From NCBI RefSeq assembly GCF_001723175.1, contig NC_064650.1, positions 5,580,001 to 5,644,000 on the forward strand: DNA of 64,000 nt, written 5' to 3'. The stretch comes from Penicillium oxalicum (lineage: Eukaryota > Ascomycota > Eurotiomycetes > Eurotiales > Aspergillaceae). Shown piece by piece: positions 59,601 to 64,000 of the stretch (its first letter is position 1; every line of letters begins with the position of its first letter). The notes under the pieces are model-generated. The model did not search any database and was not told where the DNA came from. It saw only the letters and a program-made list of their open reading frames with translations. The position numbers were made by a program, and so were the translations under genes.

Positions 59601-60720
59601 GAGAGAGCGTGTGTGTGGATCGTGGAAGGGTACGCCCCCGAAACCAGTCAAGTTACCTCACTAAACGTGACGGTACTCACGACTCGTATTGAAGAGTCCG
59701 GACGACCGACTTACTGACGATGGTCGGACTGGCATTCCCCATCGCCTTCACCGAAGGCCCATCGTGGGAGAAGAGGGCCTTCCCCACACACGTCCGGCAT
59801 TGCAGCGCACTGAATCATAAATCGTTATCTTCGATGAGTATTGTTTACAGTATGAGCATGTAGTCCATGTACAATGATTCTCACCAGAAGTCTTGGTTCA
59901 TGGGAGATGACACTTTAAAGGGAATCGCTCGGAAATCATCGGTATGCGGTAGTTTTGGTAGACTGGTAACCTCTTCTGGAAAACCATCTCCCGTCACTGG
60001 AGATCGAACGTGTATAGTAGGGTACAGACTATAGAGTAGTCGTCCATGGGCACCGTATGCATTTGTCGACTCTCATCATGCCAATGGACGGTCCTCCCGG
60101 TCCGCAGGTGTGGTCCGACTTGGCTAAGAGTCTTCGCAGGTGGCCCTCCTGCCTGATGGAGGATGTAATGATTATCCTGGCGTGGACCATCCTGACCTTT
60201 GGGGGTCTTATCGCCGTTGCATCCACCGGTTCCATTCCAACTCCGTATGGCCCCCCCCCCCGTCAACTCCGGAATTCCCTCATCGGGGTTCCCCATACTG
60301 GTCGTATTGCCTATAATCCACACCAGATCCTCCCTTTCCTTCCACCGCGCTTCTTTTGAGTGTTTCTTATTTTCGCTACACAATCTTCCCTTTGCCAGAT
60401 TCCACCTCTCCTCTTCGACCCATCTCCTCTCTACTCTCTCCATGAAATGATTCAATCTTGTTCGCATCGTTCTCTCGGTTCTTCGTGCTTGCACACCCTC
60501 TGCGTGCCTTCCCAACGTGGGATCGGTCTGCCACTGTGAAAGGGATATTTGGTTGAGAAGTTGGTGAATATTCTTTTTTGGGGGGAGTTCTGGTGGTGTG
60601 GCTGCATCTATATCCAAACGACACTGTCCGTGCCTTGATCACCTCCCATCTGCCGTTCGAACCCGTACGAAGAGTATTTCGACTTGGGGAATTCCGTGGA
60701 GGCACAACCACGCACACACC

Positions 60721-61733
60721 ATGTCTTTTCGTGATCGAGTCAAACGGGTCTTTCGCCGTCCCTCCGCCGGCAAGACCGAGAAGCACGGCCGACCGAAAGT
60801 CGAATATTATCGTCGGGGAGAAATTCCTCCCTCCAAATTCAAGGGTCCCTTCGACAAGGAACATCAAAGACGCCTGGCGGCCTGGTCATTTGACGGCGCC
60901 ATGGCCGATCGTCCCAGACCGTCAGATCTGTCGCTGTCTCCGTGCGCCACCTACGACCTGCCACCAAATGACTCTCTCGGCCCTCTGGATCCGCTCGACA
61001 GCGACGAGTATGACCTTTCTCCCGACGTGCCGATCGACCCAGGTATGTACTAAAAATAATTTCTCCTGCACACCTCTCTTCCTCTACCACCACCACCAGC
61101 ACGGCCGCCCGCCGCCAAGGAGAAGATCAACGGTGCACATGAATCAGCCCCCCCCGACCCAACGGGGGAATGAATGTCAGTCATGACCACCCGGGTAATC
61201 TCTACCTGGAATCAAGGACATCTGGACAATGTCCTTTCGTGGCTGTATCTGTCTCTCTGTCCTGTCTTGTTCGGTGTGCCTGGTCTGGTTTTGCCCAACC
61301 GACAGTGGTTGATTTCTCGCCGATTTACCCGAGCATAAGGATTTTTCTTTCTTTTGGGCTGACCCTGGATGCCTCAGGTTTGACCGACGCCGACGCCGAC
61401 GCATCCGGTCCCGACGTGATGCTCGCCTCGCTGGACTTGTCCCGCCCCACCGTCGGCTCACAGTCCTCCACCGCCGTCAATTCCAACTCGGAAAGCTACT
61501 CGGGCTCCTTGATGACGCTCCTGCCCGATGATCATCCCGTGCACTTTGCTGACCCGTCGGATGACCCGATCGCCTTGCTGAAGGAGTCCATTCGGTACAC
61601 GTCACCCATCGTCCGGGCCATGTCCCCCGCCGCCTCTCCCTACCCCATCTCCCCTCGTGGGAAATCCAAGGGACTGCCCTTTTCTCCAGAGGATCTGACA
61701 CGGGCCTTGATCGCCGTGCAGGTTTGCGCCTAG
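60721..61733 (+). CDS. Small basic-N-terminal protein, conserved-looking, function unknown
   Basis: Proposed exons 60721-61042, 61100-61132 and 61378-61733; 236 residues. I do not recognise a named family. The start is basic (MSFRDRVKRVFRRPSAGK) and is followed by a compact block (VEYYRRGEIPPSKFKGPFD, HQRRLAAWSFDGAMADRPR) that looks constrained. Exon 3 gives a Ser-rich disordered part (NSNSESYSGSLMTL), RYTSPIVRAMSPA and a C-terminus PFSPEDLTRALIAVQVCA. Exon 1 ends at GTATGT (61043) and exon 3 starts after CTCAG (61377). The small second exon is the uncertain part: its acceptor follows a CCACCACCAG tract and its donor (GTGCAC at 61133) is weak, but other donors in this stretch run into an in-frame TGA. 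Without splicing, the first exon would stop after 110 residues. Confidence 0.65.
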
Positions 61734-62587
61734 ACGCCTCCTTCTGCCGGCCCGGACTTCTTATGCCTTCCCCTCCTTTTTCCTCCAATGTCCTTGCCTC
61801 ATCGTGGCCCGATGCGGACCTGGATCTTCCTCTTCCGCTTCGGCGGCCTCGACGTGGGCAGATGAGGACAACCCCGTCTTATCTCTCTTCCTGCCTTTCT
61901 AATACCACCGCACCATCTATTCTGAGGCGACTCGATGTCGCCGTATGCGTCTCCTCGTCCGCCTTGTCGTGTTGACTAGACCTTTTTTTTTTCTCCCTCC
62001 CTCCGATCTAGGATCTATGGGATCTTGGAGCGGTCTGATCTGAAAGGCCGGGGGCGCACTCACATCCGTCTCCGTCTGTAACGATCTACAACGCATCCCC
62101 GACGACCACGATTCTGGGTCTCTCCATCTCCCAGGCCCGATGAACCACACGATCATGGCTGGCGCCAGATGTGGTTTTTTTTAATTCGCCTGGTTTCTTC
62201 TTCATCTTCCCCCTTCTCCCTACCCCTTTCACGACTCAGCCTGGAAATGAGAGCTTGATCTCTCCAAAACTCGGCTGTGCTCTTTCTGAACCCTTGACCT
62301 CTTCTTTGATTTCTGCATTTGAGCGTATACCCGTTATTTTGGCGTTTTTGACCCTTTCGACAGGGGGGGCAGAGCATCCCACCCGATAGGAGATTCATCA
62401 CGAGTCCCGCTGGGGATGGCGATGACCAATCCCCGGATCTAGACCTGTTGTCTTTTTTTCTTCTTGTTTTCTCTTTTCCACCCTTTGATAGATGAGATGA
62501 AAAGTTCAGAATGAGATAATGAACAGATGATATGCAATTTTTCTTTGTGATCCGTGTAGAGGGAAGATCAATCGAGAGATTCATCGA

Positions 62588-62614
62588 AAGAGAGAGAGAG
62601 GGAGAGAGGGAGAC
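62588..62614. repeat. (GA)n purine microsatellite
   Basis: Mostly GAGA with two GGGAGA interruptions. Confidence 0.8.
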
Positions 62615-63623
62615 CCTGCACGGTGCGCGGTACAATCATCGACAGATAAGAAATACTCAACCACTATGGAAATTTCTCAGGAACCTGCTCTTCAACCCAA
62701 GGATAGCAAATTGGTCAATTGGTGGAGAATACGCAGTGGCTGTACCTATCTACCGTAACAGGATATATCTCGCCGTTGGAACTCTACGGGGAAGGATCAA
62801 AGGTCATCTGATCAGTGATCAAATGTCCCCTTTCTCCACTTGCCGAATCCAATCGGAAGGATATACATCTCCATTCTCTATTGTTTCATCCTCTTTACCT
62901 TTGCATCTCGCATCTTACATCGAGGATCCCGTCATTCTTAAAAATTTTTTTGGATTATGGATTTATATTTTCTTTATACTGATCCTCCATTTTTTTTTCT
63001 CTCCCATTTTGTATCAAATTTTACCATTCGACCATTCGAGTCTTGGATGATTGAAGAATTTTAAACCTTGGAATTCTTTTTCAAAAAAAAAAAAACAAAT
63101 AATCAATCCCGATTACACGTACTAAGCCACCCCATCGTCCACAGCCTACACAGTCCTTCATCTTTCAACAACCCTCTCGATGATTACAATGGAAGGTTCG
63201 TATCCTAGAAGCAGAGAGATCGATTCTTTTCCCTCACACTAGCACCAATAGGGATAAAAGTCCCCATCCCAACTGCCTTGTCTCTACGTAGTACTGTTAA
63301 AATAGTACAGGTTTTCTTTTTTTTTAAAAAAAAGACCATGATTTACATTTTCCGGGAAGATACAAGATATCAAATACAGTGTTACTTACCTGGTACATAC
63401 TATATTATTTTATTCAACTGTCATGTTGATAAGGATGAATATTAATTTTCAAAAATAACTCTATCTTAGGAAAACACCCCCTCCCCTCCAATTAGTTAGG
63501 TAGCTATCTTACAAAACGATAGTGACACCAAGGATCAAGAACACTAATCCATCGTAATACAACCCCTCAACCCCCACCCCTTTTCAATATCTTCCAACGC
63601 CACGGGACAACGGCGGGCGGGAA

Positions 63624-63643
63624 GGGGGGGGGGGGGGGGGGGG
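63624..63643. repeat. Homopolymer G20
   Basis: Twenty consecutive G, interrupting C/G-rich intergenic DNA. The true length is likely unreliable in short-read or long-read assemblies. Confidence 0.9.
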
Positions 63644-63828
63644 AAGTTCCTGAAGATCCGCAGATCGCCGGATTGATGTGGGGAAGTGGTGGAAGAGACC
63701 GGCAGTCTACAGTATTTTTACGAGAGAAGGAATATGAAAGGGATTGAGGAACGGGGGAAAACGGTAGGACCGGATCATGCATTGCATTGGCAATCTATGT
63801 ACTCTGTGGTGTGTATTATTTATTAGGA

Positions 63829-63857
63829 GTGGTATGTATGTATATATGTATATATGC
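63829..63857. repeat. TATG/TATA simple repeat
   Basis: Alternating GTAT and ATAT units over about 29 bp. Confidence 0.85.
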
Positions 63858-64000
63858 CGAGTTAACGTGGAAGGATTGAAAAGTTGATCTGATCTGATTA
63901 GGTAGCCGGGGACTATATGGGAGGTGAATAGGTGAATGATAGAATGATGTAATACCTAGATATTCGACGTAGATGTGGGGATTTGTGAAATTATCTCGTG

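Larger units (their letters stand above)
54154..60720. other. Long gene-poor region containing one tRNA gene
   Basis: About 6.6 kb. Apart from the tRNA at 56623-56694 no gene is supported. The first few hundred bases hold the promoter of the repeat-protein gene; the last 300 bp are pyrimidine-rich and form the leader of the gene at 60721. A GGTACC-centred palindromic motif cluster lies near 56020-56037 and an 11-C run at 57573-57583. Open frames at 57057-57744 and 59994-60617 were examined and rejected. Confidence 0.5.
61734..64000. other. Intergenic region to window end
   Basis: About 2.3 kb with no supported gene. Plus-strand T-rich tracts are frequent (for example 62983-62998). A (GA)-rich tract lies at 62588-62614, a G20 run at 63624-63643 and a TATG/TATA-type repeat at 63829-63857. 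Confidence 0.5.

Noticed and set aside
59994..60617. 207-codon minus-strand frame reading ELPPKKNIHQLLNQIS and RVERRWVEEERW
   Set aside because: It looked protein-like at first, but it begins with TTG, has no ATG in context, and its Arg/Glu-rich part is the complement of the pyrimidine-rich leader of the gene at 60721.
1..64000. CRISPR arrays, insertion sequences, riboswitches, secondary-metabolite cluster genes, rRNA
   Set aside because: None seen. The genes present are unrelated housekeeping or metabolic functions in a eukaryotic, intron-bearing layout.

Overview
The window is nuclear DNA from a filamentous ascomycete. Genes are split by short introns (mostly 54-130 bp) with GT..AG ends, and several have clear CTAAC-type branch sites. 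Intergenic spaces are kilobase-sized, 5' leaders are pyrimidine-rich, and the proteins read as orthologues of Eurotiales (Aspergillus/Penicillium-like) proteins. The order is an inference from protein resemblance; no database was searched. There is no operon structure, CRISPR array, insertion sequence, rRNA or recognisable transposon.

Layout. 1-10.5 kb: the 5' part of an NRDE2-like gene (minus, cut by the window edge) is divergent from UTP10 (plus). UTP10 converges on a secreted GH18 chitinase gene (minus) whose reading frame is intact except for one in-frame TGA. 10.5-14.3 kb: no gene seen. 14.3-15.8 kb: an arrestin-like adaptor with a PPxY motif. 18.4-24.6 kb: the splicing factor gene rse1 (minus) and the ubiquilin gene dsk2 (plus) share a divergent promoter. 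25.8-28.2 kb: a nine-membrane-span TM9/EMP70 protein. 28.2-32.4 kb: no gene seen. 32.4-34.3 kb: choline sulfatase. 35.6-54.2 kb, all minus: a small four-exon probable mitochondrial membrane protein, a large disordered plus coiled-coil protein of unknown function, a metallo-beta-lactamase-fold hydrolase, glutamate decarboxylase, acetoacetyl-CoA synthetase, and a repeat-rich low-complexity protein. 54.2-60.7 kb: gene-poor, with one tRNA-Arg(ACG). 60.7-61.7 kb: a small unknown protein. 61.7-64 kb: no gene seen.

How the genes relate. Most are housekeeping or lifestyle genes: nuclear RNA handling (NRDE2), ribosome biogenesis (UTP10), splicing (Rse1), protein quality control (Dsk2), membrane traffic (arrestin, TM9), wall chitin turnover (chitinase), sulfur and choline salvage (sulfatase), GABA shunt (GAD) and acetoacetate use (AACS). 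I see no biosynthetic cluster and no convincing novel multi-gene system.

The points most worth checking are the nonsense codon at the conserved active-site tryptophan of the chitinase, an in-frame Gly/Ser/Asp-type minisatellite between UTP10 and the chitinase, a possible 75-nt cassette exon in the metallo-hydrolase gene, and three unrecognised proteins (36 kb, 38-40 kb and 52-54 kb). All exon coordinates were derived by hand from splice consensus and frame continuity.
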